From positions 1 to 64,000 of the forward strand of contig JAFEAF010000011.1 of NCBI GenBank assembly GCA_018266555.1: a stretch of DNA of 64,000 nt, in the 5' to 3' direction. Shown here one piece after another: positions 26,007 through 34,939 of this stretch. Positions within the stretch are counted from its first letter, which is position 1, and each line of letters opens with the position of its first letter. Both the position numbers and the translations under genes were made by a program. This DNA is from Bacteroidota bacterium (lineage in GTDB: Bacteria > Bacteroidota > Bacteroidia > Chitinophagales > Chitinophagaceae). The notes under the pieces were generated by a model. That model saw only the letters and a program-made list of their open reading frames with translations. It made no database searches and was not told where the DNA came from.

Positions 26007-28895
26007 TTATTCTTTGATTATTTTCATTGTTTTTTCCGAAGTACCATTTGTTAATTTTATAATATAAGCACCTTTGGATAAAGTAGCCAGATCTACTGTG
26101 AATGACTCGCCCGGCACTGTCATTGTTTTTACAATGCTCCCGTTACCGGCAACAATTACCTGCAGTATTCCATTTTTAAATGCAGGTGCATTTATCAATA
26201 ACTTATCATTTACAGGATTAGGATATATGCTTACAGAGCCGTCATCACTTAACCTGAACTTCAATATTTCACTATATGTAAACTTCCCGTCAATATCCAC
26301 TGATTTCAAACGATAATAGATAATGTTGCTTTGCACAGGCAGGTTTGTGTGCGAGAATGAATAATTATTTATCGCAGTGGTATTGCTGGCATTTACAACC
26401 CCCACCTTATTAAAATTTACCCCATCTGTGCTGAATTCAATATCAAAATGGCTCACATTTAATTCGTTGGTTGTTGTCCATTGCAAATCAACCTGCTTAT
26501 TGTTATGGCTCAGGTTCCCTTTAAAACTTAGTAAAGAAAGTGGTAATGTTGTTGAGGGAGTATAAGTATCGGCTCCATTTGTAAGCCAGTTCAGGCTAAA
26601 TCGCACAAAGTACATATCGTAAATATCACCGTACTCTCCATTTTCATAATACATACCTATTGTACCATCCGGTAAAATAGTGAGGCTGGAGTATGCTGAT
26701 GCTTGCGGGTATATGGTTTTGCTGGTATTCCACGTTGTACCTTCATCATAACTAATAAAGACAGATACATTTTTTCTAGTGCCGGAGTTATTGGGGATTG
26801 ATTGCAGTAACCGGCTTTTATCATATCCGTCAATTGTAGATGTGTATCGAATTAAATCGCCATTGCAACTTGGCTCAGCTAATTGAGCATTGAGGGTTGC
26901 AGTGCCCCATGCTACAGCTGCAGAAGTTGTAGAGGTACTCAGCAGCCTGCTAGGTGCATGGCGTGTACTCATCAATATTTTACCATTATCTAATTCTACC
27001 ACTTTTGCTTCATTAGCCTGGCCAGCTGCAGCAATACCATGTGTAGTTGGATCAGATGTTTCAGCTACCCATGTAGTACCTCCATCATCTGAATGTATGG
27101 TAAAATTATCCTGCGTTCCGGCTGAGGTTTGCCTTACATCTAAAACCGCCATTATTCTTCCGCTGCGTAATTGATGCATACGCCCCGAAGATACAAATGC
27201 CGCATACCATGTTTTTGAATAACTATTAGAACTACCTGATGCGTAAATCTGGTTCGTTACATCTGTAGGTGCAGACCATGTTTGTCCATTATCGGTGCTT
27301 TTACAATATTGAATGTTGGCAGGCACACTAGGAGTAGATGCACCAAAGCCTACGTTTGCCGAAAACATACAAATGAGTGTACCGGGGTTTACAACTTTAT
27401 CTAAAACAAGTGCTGCATCGCCTGTACCATTTGGCCCCCCGAAGTTAGAAATAGTTAAAGGTGCCGACCATGTTTGACCATTATCAGTGCTGCGCCTAAC
27501 TACTAAATCAATCTTATTTGCCAAATCTCCGGAGCCATTCCAGCGTTTATCCGTTACAGTTACCAACGATCCGTCGGCAGCAGTTATTATAGCGGGTATA
27601 CGGTAATTAGATGAACCTGCGTCGCCGGGAGCAAACAGTAATTGATTTGCTAAAAGAATTGTTCGGGTACCAGCTACAGTATTATTTGGGCTTGCTAGTG
27701 GATAGCTGGTGCCCCCCACCGTTACACTTTCACAGGTAGCATCCAGCAAATCACCTTCGGTGGCGGTAGATGATACATCGTAAGCTATCCAGAAAAAATT
27801 ATTTCCGGAAGCTAGTGTTTGTGTACCAGTGGCTGTAAGTGTGCCGGCCGCTGGTGTAACTGTAGCAAATAAGCTGCTTGTATTAAAACGGCTAGCTGCG
27901 CCAGTATAATAAATTTTGACATTGCTTACATCAGATATGTTGGTGCTGCCATTCATTGTAAAATTAAGTGCCGTTAAATTTAACGGGCTAGCATTGCCGG
28001 TAGTAACCACATTTACAGATATTATCCGTTGATCTGCATTGCCACGCCCTGCCGGAAGTTCGGTTTGCACTAATGAAACATTACTGAATTGCATATTACT
28101 TGCAGTAGGTACTATTGAGGGGCTGCCAACTAATGTACCGGTATTTCCGTTACCCGATACATCAGTAACTGAGGTCCCACTTACGTTTGCCGGCTCAAAA
28201 TCCCAGGCGGCCAGCAGGCCGGTGGTTGCACTACTAACTGAAGATGTGTTCTTATCTGTTGATACATCTGTTGCACTCATGGCATAGTTATAAATCCGAA
28301 TTTCATCAACCGAGCCGGGGAATTTATTTGAAAAATCTGAAGCAGCACCAATAACAATATTTACCAGGTTTGATAAATCCTGGTTAGCTGTTGAATTAGT
28401 TGCCGTTGTCATGTTGGCTCCATCAAGATATAATGTTGAAGTAAATTGCCCCGAAACTGCATTGCTAAGTATAAATGCAACATGGTGCCAGAGTCCATCG
28501 TTAATAACCAGGCTGTTAAACCCACCACCTACATTGGTACCCCCGGTGCTTCTTGCATTTGGCCCCACTTTATAGCCACTGCTATTGCCAATGAAAGTTT
28601 CAATACCAGTACCTGCCACGCCTCCAGTACTCTGATTTGTACCGGTGGCATTTGCCCTTTTGGCAAAAAGCCTTGCATTACCAGTGCTTACAGTGGTTTT
28701 AAACCACATAGTAATAGTGCGGCTTGTACTCGCTGTAACGTTTAATGCTGTACTGGTAGGCACTGTCATATACTGCGATGTGCCATTAAGCACAAGCGCA
28801 TTACCGTACTGAGAAAACGATTGAGTGCAACAAAAGAAAACAAAAAGGCAACTCACTAAAAATGGTTTTGATACTTTACGCTTAAAATTTACCAT
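26007..28895 (-). CDS. Secreted multidomain sialidase with T9SS sorting domain
   Basis: 962 residues: signal peptide (about 1-29), LamG/concanavalin-like domain (about 30-235), a BNR-associated beta-sandwich (about 280-415), a six-bladed sialidase domain (about 420-790) and a C-terminal type IX secretion sorting domain (about 880-962, with SIYPNPVNDKL). Sialidase hallmarks are NYRIPAI and the Asp boxes STDNGQTWSA (twice), SDDGGTTW and SYDEGTTW. It should cleave terminal sialic acids from glycans at or beyond the cell surface. It follows the epimerase gene by 39 bp on the same strand and is probably the last intact gene of the nan run. Confidence 0.93.
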   Translation of the reverse strand: MVNFKRKVSKPFLVSCLFVFFCCTQSFSQYGNALVLNGTSQYMTVPTSTALNVTASTSRTITMWFKTTVSTGNARLFAKRANATGTNQSTGGVAGTGIETFIGNSSGYKVGPNARSTGGTNVGGGFNSLVINDGLWHHVAFILSNAVSGQFTSTLYLDGANMTTATNSTANQDLSNLVNIVIGAASDFSNKFPGSVDEIRIYNYAMSATDVSTDKNTSSVSSATTGLLAAWDFEPANVSGTSVTDVSGNGNTGTLVGSPSIVPTASNMQFSNVSLVQTELPAGRGNADQRIISVNVVTTGNASPLNLTALNFTMNGSTNISDVSNVKIYYTGAASRFNTSSLFATVTPAAGTLTATGTQTLASGNNFFWIAYDVSSTATEGDLLDATCESVTVGGTSYPLASPNNTVAGTRTILLANQLLFAPGDAGSSNYRIPAIITAADGSLVTVTDKRWNGSGDLANKIDLVVRRSTDNGQTWSAPLTISNFGGPNGTGDAALVLDKVVNPGTLICMFSANVGFGASTPSVPANIQYCKSTDNGQTWSAPTDVTNQIYASGSSNSYSKTWYAAFVSSGRMHQLRSGRIMAVLDVRQTSAGTQDNFTIHSDDGGTTWVAETSDPTTHGIAAAGQANEAKVVELDNGKILMSTRHAPSRLLSTSTTSAAVAWGTATLNAQLAEPSCNGDLIRYTSTIDGYDKSRLLQSIPNNSGTRKNVSVFISYDEGTTWNTSKTIYPQASAYSSLTILPDGTIGMYYENGEYGDIYDMYFVRFSLNWLTNGADTYTPSTTLPLSLLSFKGNLSHNNKQVDLQWTTTNELNVSHFDIEFSTDGVNFNKVGVVNASNTTAINNYSFSHTNLPVQSNIIYYRLKSVDIDGKFTYSEILKFRLSDDGSVSIYPNPVNDKLLINAPAFKNGILQVIVAGNGSIVKTMTVPGESFTVDLATLSKGAYIIKLTNGTSEKTMKIIKE

Positions 28896-28934
28896 AAAAA
28901 GATTGTTAAGAAATGAACAATTCAGGATTTGATT

Positions 28935-30116
28935 TTATTTAAGATGATTATTTAATAGTTGCACACAATACCATTCCTGCCTGGGCAAATGAAAAGGCCC
29001 TTTGTATAAATTTCCTTTGGCAGTTTGTGCAAGGCTGCCGTCGCGGTGCAGATAACCATACCATTCTCCATTTTTATTATCATGAAAATGTTTGTAAGAA
29101 TAATCATGTACCATTTTATGCCACTCTGCATATTTTTCATTACCGGTCATTAAATAGGCAAGCAATGTTGCTATGATGGTTTCATTATGTGGCCACCAGA
29201 ATTTCATATCCTGCCAGTATTCCTGTACCGGTTTATTATAAACATCCCTGAAATAAAAAATGCCGCCCTGTTCTTTATCCCATCCCCGCTCCCACATATA
29301 ATCAAGCATTTTACAACCCAGTGCAATCAAATGTGGATCGTTATTTCTGTGTTTTGCTTCGTGCAAAATAAACCAGGCGCCTTCTATAGCATGGCCGGGG
29401 TTCAGCGTTCTTCCGTCAATATGGTCAATGATGCTGCCATCCGGCGCCACCTGCTCCATCACGCATTTTATATCATCCTTTACAAAATCCTTTTCAATTT
29501 CATGAATCCATTTTAAAATCATTTCATCACAACGATCATCACCAATGGTTTCTCTTAATTGTTGCGCCGTATTCATCATTATCATTGGCACACCAATACC
29601 TTTTGACTGCCTCGTATTTGTAAATTTTGGTGCAAGTTTTTTTTCTCCGCTTGCATAAGCAATACAATTACCAAAAACTTTTCTTGCATTATTTGCCGCT
29701 TCTTCGTCGCCGCTTGCTTTGGAGTAGGCAGCAGCAGCAATTACATAAAATGTTTCAGAGAAAAAATAACGTCGTTTGCGGATGGGGTTCCCTTCTCTTG
29801 TTACATGAAAAAACATTTGACCATCATCATCGAAACAATATTTATTTAAAAAATCATATCCAAGTTTAGCTCCATCCAGCCATTCCTGTTTTTTTTCAAC
29901 AGTATTATACAGAGTAGATAAAAGCCAGGTGGCTCTGCCCTGTATCCAAACAGCTTTGTCATCATCAATCAAAGCGCCATCCGCATCTCTCATTAATAAA
30001 AAGCCGCCCCATTTTTTATCAAATGAACGGGGAAACCAAAACGGAACTGTGTCGTTAAGCAACTGGTTATGATAGAAATTTTTTAATGCAATTAAATTTT
30101 CTTTTAAATAAGACAT
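28935..30116 (-). CDS. N-acylglucosamine 2-epimerase (AGE type)
   Basis: 393 residues, full length for the (alpha/alpha)6-barrel AGE family. Motifs: WVQGRATWLLSTLYN, FVIAAAAYSK-like helix YVIAAAAYSKASG, HIDGRTLNPGHAIEGAWFILHEA with the catalytic histidines, and KFWWPHNETIIATLLAYL. It interconverts ManNAc and GlcNAc, replacing the NanE step used by enterobacteria and avoiding ManNAc phosphorylation. Cytoplasmic; no signal peptide. It lies between two sialidase genes. A decayed second copy of its 3' part is at 25658-25850. Confidence 0.93.
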   Translation of the reverse strand: MSYLKENLIALKNFYHNQLLNDTVPFWFPRSFDKKWGGFLLMRDADGALIDDDKAVWIQGRATWLLSTLYNTVEKKQEWLDGAKLGYDFLNKYCFDDDGQMFFHVTREGNPIRKRRYFFSETFYVIAAAAYSKASGDEEAANNARKVFGNCIAYASGEKKLAPKFTNTRQSKGIGVPMIMMNTAQQLRETIGDDRCDEMILKWIHEIEKDFVKDDIKCVMEQVAPDGSIIDHIDGRTLNPGHAIEGAWFILHEAKHRNNDPHLIALGCKMLDYMWERGWDKEQGGIFYFRDVYNKPVQEYWQDMKFWWPHNETIIATLLAYLMTGNEKYAEWHKMVHDYSYKHFHDNKNGEWYGYLHRDGSLAQTAKGNLYKGPFHLPRQEWYCVQLLNNHLK

Positions 30117-30132
30117 AAAATAAAAAATTTAA

Positions 30133-30217
30133 ATCATTGCGAACCTTGTTTCTAAGCAGGAAATAATATGTAAGCTTCCTCCCAGGCTGCTAAGAACACA
30201 AAGATTACCGCAATGAT
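30133..30217. repeat. Foldback (long imperfect inverted repeat) element
   Basis: ATCATTGCG (30133-30141) is the exact inverse of CGCAATGAT (30209-30217). Further inside, TTTCTAAGCAG pairs with CTGCTAAGAA with small gaps, giving arms of about 26-30 nt around a short centre. It fills the gap between the epimerase and sialidase genes and looks like a REP/MITE-like insertion. Confidence 0.5.
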
Positions 30218-30230
30218 GTACAAATAGTCA

Positions 30231-31427
30231 CTACCTAAAAGTTGCCTTTTTCCAATTTATAGCAACAAAAACTATTTCTGCATAGTTTGATCTTTCATAC
30301 AACACACCCACAGTATTTTTATTCAATCTCACCAGGTCGGAATAAGCCGTGTAATCTTTATTTTTATTTTCATAAGGCTGTGGATTTTTATCAATCAATA
30401 TGTTCATTTTCCATGTTTTTCCTTCAGTATAGCTAATGCGCAGTGTAAGGTTATTTCTACTACTGGTATCAGCAGCATTACAAAAAGCGAGAATCATTTT
30501 TCCATTTTTAATTCCAAGCGACAGAATACTTCCTTCACAAACAGGATCAGGCAAGCGCTTATCAAAATACACAGTATCCCATTTGCTTCCGCCATCATTA
30601 CTTATTGCAACAATTCTGGCTTTTATATCGCCCTTTTGATTGCGGATATTCATCATCAATCTTCCGTTGGAAAGTTCAGCCGCAGTGGCTTCATTGCCGC
30701 CCGGCATATTCACATCATCGCTGATATGAAAAGTTTTCCCGTGATCATCGGTATAAAATCCATTAGCCAAATAATCAGTAAAATGTGGCTGCGGAGTTCC
30801 TGCAGAATGATTGGCAGCAACAAAAATGCGGCCTTTATATTTTCCATTATGAAATTGCATGGCATGTCCCGGCGTGTTTGCAAAACTTCTCCAGTCATCC
30901 GGGAAATTGTAAGCAGGATTTATTTGCGGTTGCCTGGGACGATGCACCTGCAGCGTGATGTTAACTGCATTGCTCCAGGTATTTCCATTGTCAGAAGATG
31001 TTTTATACCAAACTTCTCTCAATCCATTTCCTTTTCTTACTTCACCCTCATGATTATTACCTGTATTATAAAAAAGAAAAATCCTACCGTTAGGATAGCC
31101 CGGATCTGTTTGATCAACAACCGGAGCCGCATTGCCGGCTTGCAGATCTCCGTTCTCAGCAACGATCTGAAGTTTACTCCATGTCTTTCCATTATCAGTG
31201 CTTCGTTTCATCACAATGTTCACGTGCCCGAAATCACCGGCTCCATTAACCCGTCCTTCACAAAAAGCAAGCAGGTCCCCATTAGAAGCTTTTATTATGG
31301 AAGGGATTCGGAAACTTTTATACCCTTCATCTCCCGAAATAAAAACCGATGCCGGTTTTGTTTGTGCAAGTGAAACAAGTACTGAATACACTGCTGCAAA
31401 GAATAGAAGTATTTTTTTTATAGCCAT
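30231..31427 (-). CDS. nanH: Secreted sialidase (single-domain)
   Basis: 398 residues with a signal peptide (about 1-21, ending LAQ). The remainder is a single six-bladed propeller. Motifs: FRIPSI with the catalytic-site Arg, FCEGRVNGAGDFG, and Asp boxes STDNGKTWSK, SSDNGNTWSN, SNDGGSKWD and SYTEGKTW. The length fits bacterial NanH without lectin domains. It lacks a T9SS domain, so it is periplasmic or outer-membrane attached by other means. The start codon lies one nucleotide after the stop of the MFS gene, so translation is likely coupled. Confidence 0.94.
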   Translation of the reverse strand: MAIKKILLFFAAVYSVLVSLAQTKPASVFISGDEGYKSFRIPSIIKASNGDLLAFCEGRVNGAGDFGHVNIVMKRSTDNGKTWSKLQIVAENGDLQAGNAAPVVDQTDPGYPNGRIFLFYNTGNNHEGEVRKGNGLREVWYKTSSDNGNTWSNAVNITLQVHRPRQPQINPAYNFPDDWRSFANTPGHAMQFHNGKYKGRIFVAANHSAGTPQPHFTDYLANGFYTDDHGKTFHISDDVNMPGGNEATAAELSNGRLMMNIRNQKGDIKARIVAISNDGGSKWDTVYFDKRLPDPVCEGSILSLGIKNGKMILAFCNAADTSSRNNLTLRISYTEGKTWKMNILIDKNPQPYENKNKDYTAYSDLVRLNKNTVGVLYERSNYAEIVFVAINWKKATFR

Positions 31428-31428
31428 A

Positions 31429-32697
31429 TCAAGCCTCTTTAAAATCCTGTGTCTTCGGTTTCAAAACAATAAGCTGTACAATCAATGCGAGAACTACAAT
31501 TGCAGCCAGCATGGCAAAACTTTTTCCTAAGTTTCCTGCATCCGTTGATTTACCCAGCCAATCCGTTACAAATGCACCGGCAAATACACCAACCATATTC
31601 ATCAATCCATAAGCAGTTGCCCTGTATTTTGCAGATACAAACTGGCAAAGTATCGGCATATTGTTGGCATCAAACATTCCATATCCAAATCCAAAACAGA
31701 AAGCAGCCCCGACAATGGCAACGATGACATGACCATAACCAACCAACACCAATGCGGGAATTGTTAAACCCAAACCAATGGCACTGGTGTAAATCCTGCC
31801 CCGTAAATTTTTCTGCACCCATTTATCAGATAAAATTCCGCCAAACACTACACCAAGAAATGATGATGCGGCAATAGTAATTGTGGACAAGGGACCGGCT
31901 TCACTCATTTTGATATCCAGGTTTTCAGAAAATAAAGTCGGCAACCAGTTTTTTACTCCCCAACCCGGGAGGCTGGGTACAGCGAAATAAAAAAGTATGA
32001 TCCAGAAAGCAATATTGCTGAATAAAACAGCAAGACCTTTGAACAATGCCGGCTTTGGTTGCATTATATTTGAACCCAGTTTTTCCACTGAGTTTCTCTT
32101 TTCTTTTAAAAATAAAATCAATACAATGGCATACGCAATCCCTACCATTCCAAAAGAATGGAAAGTTCGTTGCCAGGAATAATTTTCCGCTATTGTAGCT
32201 CCAAAACCTCCAAGCGCCTGCCCCATATATAAACCCGTCATGTGAATACCGATTGCAAGCGATCTTGTTTTGTCCTGGTGGTAATCTGCAATCAGTGATA
32301 AACCTGCGGGAATATATAATGCTTCACTGATTCCCATGATGGCTCTCAACCAGTAAAGCTGATCGAAAGTTTTTGCATAACCCATCATAAATGTTACACC
32401 ACTCCAGACAAATAAACTTGCAACGATTAACCATTTCCTGTTTATTTTATCAGCAATAATTCCGGAGACCGGGCTCATAAAACCATAAATCCACAGGAAG
32501 ATGGCCATCAGGTAACCGAAATTGGTAGCAGATTGTAATTCGTGAATATCAATCTGCATAGAAGGTTTCATGGTGGAAAGCATTTGCCTGTCCATATAAT
32601 TCAGTAATGCAACAACCCATAGAAGCCCAACAACGGTCCAGGCCCCTTTCCCTGCTGAAGGGGAATCTGAAAGATTTTTTATGTGGGTATCATTCAT
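31429..32697 (-). CDS. nanT: MFS transporter, likely sialic acid permease
   Basis: 422 residues with about 12 membrane segments. MFS signature regions: NYMDRQMLSTMKPSMQ in the first helix, GIIADKINRKWLIV after helix 2 and GGILSDKWVQKNLRGR after helix 8, in the manner of the ACS/hexuronate subfamily that also contains Bacteroidota NanT proteins. Inner membrane. It sits between the mutarotase gene (10 bp upstream) and a sialidase gene (1 bp downstream), so import of Neu5Ac is the best guess; substrate inferred from context only. Confidence 0.85.
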   Translation of the reverse strand: MNDTHIKNLSDSPSAGKGAWTVVGLLWVVALLNYMDRQMLSTMKPSMQIDIHELQSATNFGYLMAIFLWIYGFMSPVSGIIADKINRKWLIVASLFVWSGVTFMMGYAKTFDQLYWLRAIMGISEALYIPAGLSLIADYHQDKTRSLAIGIHMTGLYMGQALGGFGATIAENYSWQRTFHSFGMVGIAYAIVLILFLKEKRNSVEKLGSNIMQPKPALFKGLAVLFSNIAFWIILFYFAVPSLPGWGVKNWLPTLFSENLDIKMSEAGPLSTITIAASSFLGVVFGGILSDKWVQKNLRGRIYTSAIGLGLTIPALVLVGYGHVIVAIVGAAFCFGFGYGMFDANNMPILCQFVSAKYRATAYGLMNMVGVFAGAFVTDWLGKSTDAGNLGKSFAMLAAIVVLALIVQLIVLKPKTQDFKEA

Positions 32698-32707
32698 TAA
32701 TCTTTGA

Positions 32708-33868
32708 TTACTTTAATATTCCTAAAAGGATTTGCGGAGTACGAACCCCTGCTCTTATTTCACCCCCGGGAATAAAAACATCATTTTTATATTTTACCGT
32801 CGTAGTTGTTACCGGTGAATCAAAAGGAATTTCATCAACAATCTTCCATTCATTTTTTTCGGTATTATATAACAACACATCGTGACTGAAACCTGGGTGT
32901 GTTGATTGCAATTGGATTTTTTGCGTATTCAGTAATTCTTTTTTCGCTGAATCCGTTTCGTTATTAATCGAAGCAATCAGTTCTTCCGTCTTATGAAATG
33001 TTTCCCCCCTGTCTCCGCCAAATATAAAAATACCCTGATCCGCAGTTGAAATTCCTGTTCCTGCGGATAATGCGTATGGTAAAGATTGTCTTTGTTCCCA
33101 TTGGTTTTTCTTAATATCGAATCTAAAAACGGAGCTGTATAAGTCGCTGACACCGGTTTTATTTTTTTTGCGGCCGCCAATTAAATAGACAGATGAATTT
33201 TTCCCGTTTAATTGAACCACCATTACCGCATGCGATGTGGGCTGAGGCAATGATGGTAATTTCCTCCATCCTGCTTTAGTTTTTTTAAGATCTAAAGAAA
33301 AAAAAAGATCTGATACACCAGTTGTTGTTTCTCCACCGGCTACATAAACAATATTTCCATCGGAAGTTGCTGATGCATTGGTAACAGGAACAGGAAGATC
33401 AGGTAAATTTTTTATAATAACAGAAGAAGAACTTTGTTGCCACTTCAATAAAAAAACTTTTTTGCTGATCCCTCTTTCATTTTCACCGCCGGCATAAACA
33501 ATACCGACAGGTGTGGAACAATTAGCAGTGTATGCTATGGCTGACGGTAGTTTGTATTCCTTTTTTTGAAGAACGGGTCTGCCTCCTTTTATTAAATACG
33601 CATACAGGTCATCATAATATTTTTTCTTACCGCCGAGCCAGGGCATGGCCCCGGGAAAATTAGAACCACCAGCCACCATTAAAACATTTTTATTTATACC
33701 TGCCACCGGGCCGGCTAAGCCCAATGAATATAGCTGCCCGGGAGATGCCGGCAACTGTGCAGCCATTTCCCAATGAAAAAAAATGTTGTTTTTTTTCTGT
33801 GCTGATATGGGGTTGGATTGTAACAATCCCGTGAAATAAAATAACAGAATTATAAAATGTTTGGTCAT
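32708..33868 (-). CDS. nanM: Kelch-type N-acetylneuraminate mutarotase-like protein
   Basis: 386 residues from the ATG at 33868; a GTG three codons upstream (33877) is possible but less likely. Signal peptide at about 1-24. The body is a six-bladed Kelch propeller of the cyclically permuted mutarotase family: repeated blades with GGSNFPGAMPWLGG, YVAGGETTTGVSDLF, YLIGGRKKNKTGVSDLY and FIFGGDRGE. NanM speeds alpha/beta anomer interconversion of free Neu5Ac in the periplasm. The gene follows the lyase gene by 10 bp and precedes the permease gene, which supports the role. Confidence 0.9.
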   Translation of the reverse strand: MTKHFIILLFYFTGLLQSNPISAQKKNNIFFHWEMAAQLPASPGQLYSLGLAGPVAGINKNVLMVAGGSNFPGAMPWLGGKKKYYDDLYAYLIKGGRPVLQKKEYKLPSAIAYTANCSTPVGIVYAGGENERGISKKVFLLKWQQSSSSVIIKNLPDLPVPVTNASATSDGNIVYVAGGETTTGVSDLFFSLDLKKTKAGWRKLPSLPQPTSHAVMVVQLNGKNSSVYLIGGRKKNKTGVSDLYSSVFRFDIKKNQWEQRQSLPYALSAGTGISTADQGIFIFGGDRGETFHKTEELIASINNETDSAKKELLNTQKIQLQSTHPGFSHDVLLYNTEKNEWKIVDEIPFDSPVTTTTVKYKNDVFIPGGEIRAGVRTPQILLGILK

Positions 33869-33878
33869 TGCAATCACA

Positions 33879-34820
33879 TCATGCCTTTGTTTTCTGAGGC
33901 AGCTGTGATCTAAATTTATCGAAATTCAAGGACAGAACATCTGCTTTGAATAATTCAAATTCGGCTGCACTCATATTTTTTACCGGGAGCCGAAACTCCC
34001 CGCAATCAATTCCGATAATTTTCATATATGCTTTTCCAGTGGCAATGCCACCATATTTTCCCAGCAAGCGAATCATATCAATGGATTGTTGCTGCAATTG
34101 ACTGGCTTTATTTAATTCCCCGTTTTCAAAAGCTTCCATCAATTGATGATACAAGGGCGCCGCATAGTTGAATGTGCTGCCTACTGCTCCCCTGGCACCA
34201 ATAGAAAGCGCCGGCAACATATTTTCATCTCTTCCCCAAAGCATATCATATTTTCCATTCTGAAAATGAAGACAGGTAAGAAAATCCATGAAATCTTCAT
34301 GTGTATATTTTATCCCGGCAAAATTGGGAATCTTACCATCAATCTCTTTTAGTAAACCAAACATGGGAAAATTTACGCCAGTTAAAACAGGAATATGATA
34401 ATAATAAAATGGAAGATGGGGAACTGTTTCCGCCACGGCCATGCATGCTTTTGCCAGCATGGCAACATTCACCGGTTCAAAATAAAATGGAGCTGTAAAT
34501 GAAATACCATATAACCCGATGCTGTCCGCATGTTTTGCCAATTCGATACAGTCGGCAATACTGGTGCCGCCCAGCAAAGTCATGACTTTAAAATCAGGAT
34601 CTTTTTTTGAGCAGGCTGCCCAGGCTTCAGCCACAGCCATTTTTTCTTTGGCAGTCATGGAAACTCCTTCACCGGTGGAGCCGCAAATAAAAGCTCCTGT
34701 AATGCCATTCACTTTAAGCATATTATAATATGATGGGATGATATCAAGATTTAATGATCCATCCTTATGCATGGGCGTAAAGGGAGCGGCTATTAATCCT
34801 TTTAAATGTTGAATTCTCAT
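33879..34820 (-). CDS. nanA: N-acetylneuraminate lyase (DHDPS family)
   Basis: 313 residues, a full-length TIM barrel of the dihydrodipicolinate synthase/NAL family. CGSTGEG (46-52) binds the pyruvate carboxylate, YYYHIP (139-144) carries the catalytic tyrosine, and GIKYT holds the Schiff-base Lys171. The HIPVLTG version favours lyase over DHDPS. It splits Neu5Ac into ManNAc and pyruvate in the cytoplasm. First gene of a tightly packed unit: lyase, mutarotase, permease, sialidase, epimerase, sialidase. A GC-rich hairpin separates it from the upstream susD gene. Confidence 0.93.
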   Translation of the reverse strand: MRIQHLKGLIAAPFTPMHKDGSLNLDIIPSYYNMLKVNGITGAFICGSTGEGVSMTAKEKMAVAEAWAACSKKDPDFKVMTLLGGTSIADCIELAKHADSIGLYGISFTAPFYFEPVNVAMLAKACMAVAETVPHLPFYYYHIPVLTGVNFPMFGLLKEIDGKIPNFAGIKYTHEDFMDFLTCLHFQNGKYDMLWGRDENMLPALSIGARGAVGSTFNYAAPLYHQLMEAFENGELNKASQLQQQSIDMIRLLGKYGGIATGKAYMKIIGIDCGEFRLPVKNMSAAEFELFKADVLSLNFDKFRSQLPQKTKA

Positions 34821-34871
34821 GTCAGTATTTTTTTCTGAAATAAATCGGGGTAATTTAAAAAAAGATTTTTA

Positions 34872-34898
34872 AAATACCGGGGGCATGAGTACCCCCGG
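34872..34898 (-). terminator. GC-rich hairpin between susD and nanA
   Basis: CCGGGGG (34877-34883) and CCCCCGG (34892-34898) form a 7-bp GC stem. On the minus strand it is followed by TATTTT and, further on, a longer T run. It could end or attenuate the susCD transcript before the lyase gene. Confidence 0.55.
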
Positions 34899-34939
34899 GT
34901 TGATTGCTTATGCTTGCTATATGAGAAAATGTTTAATTA

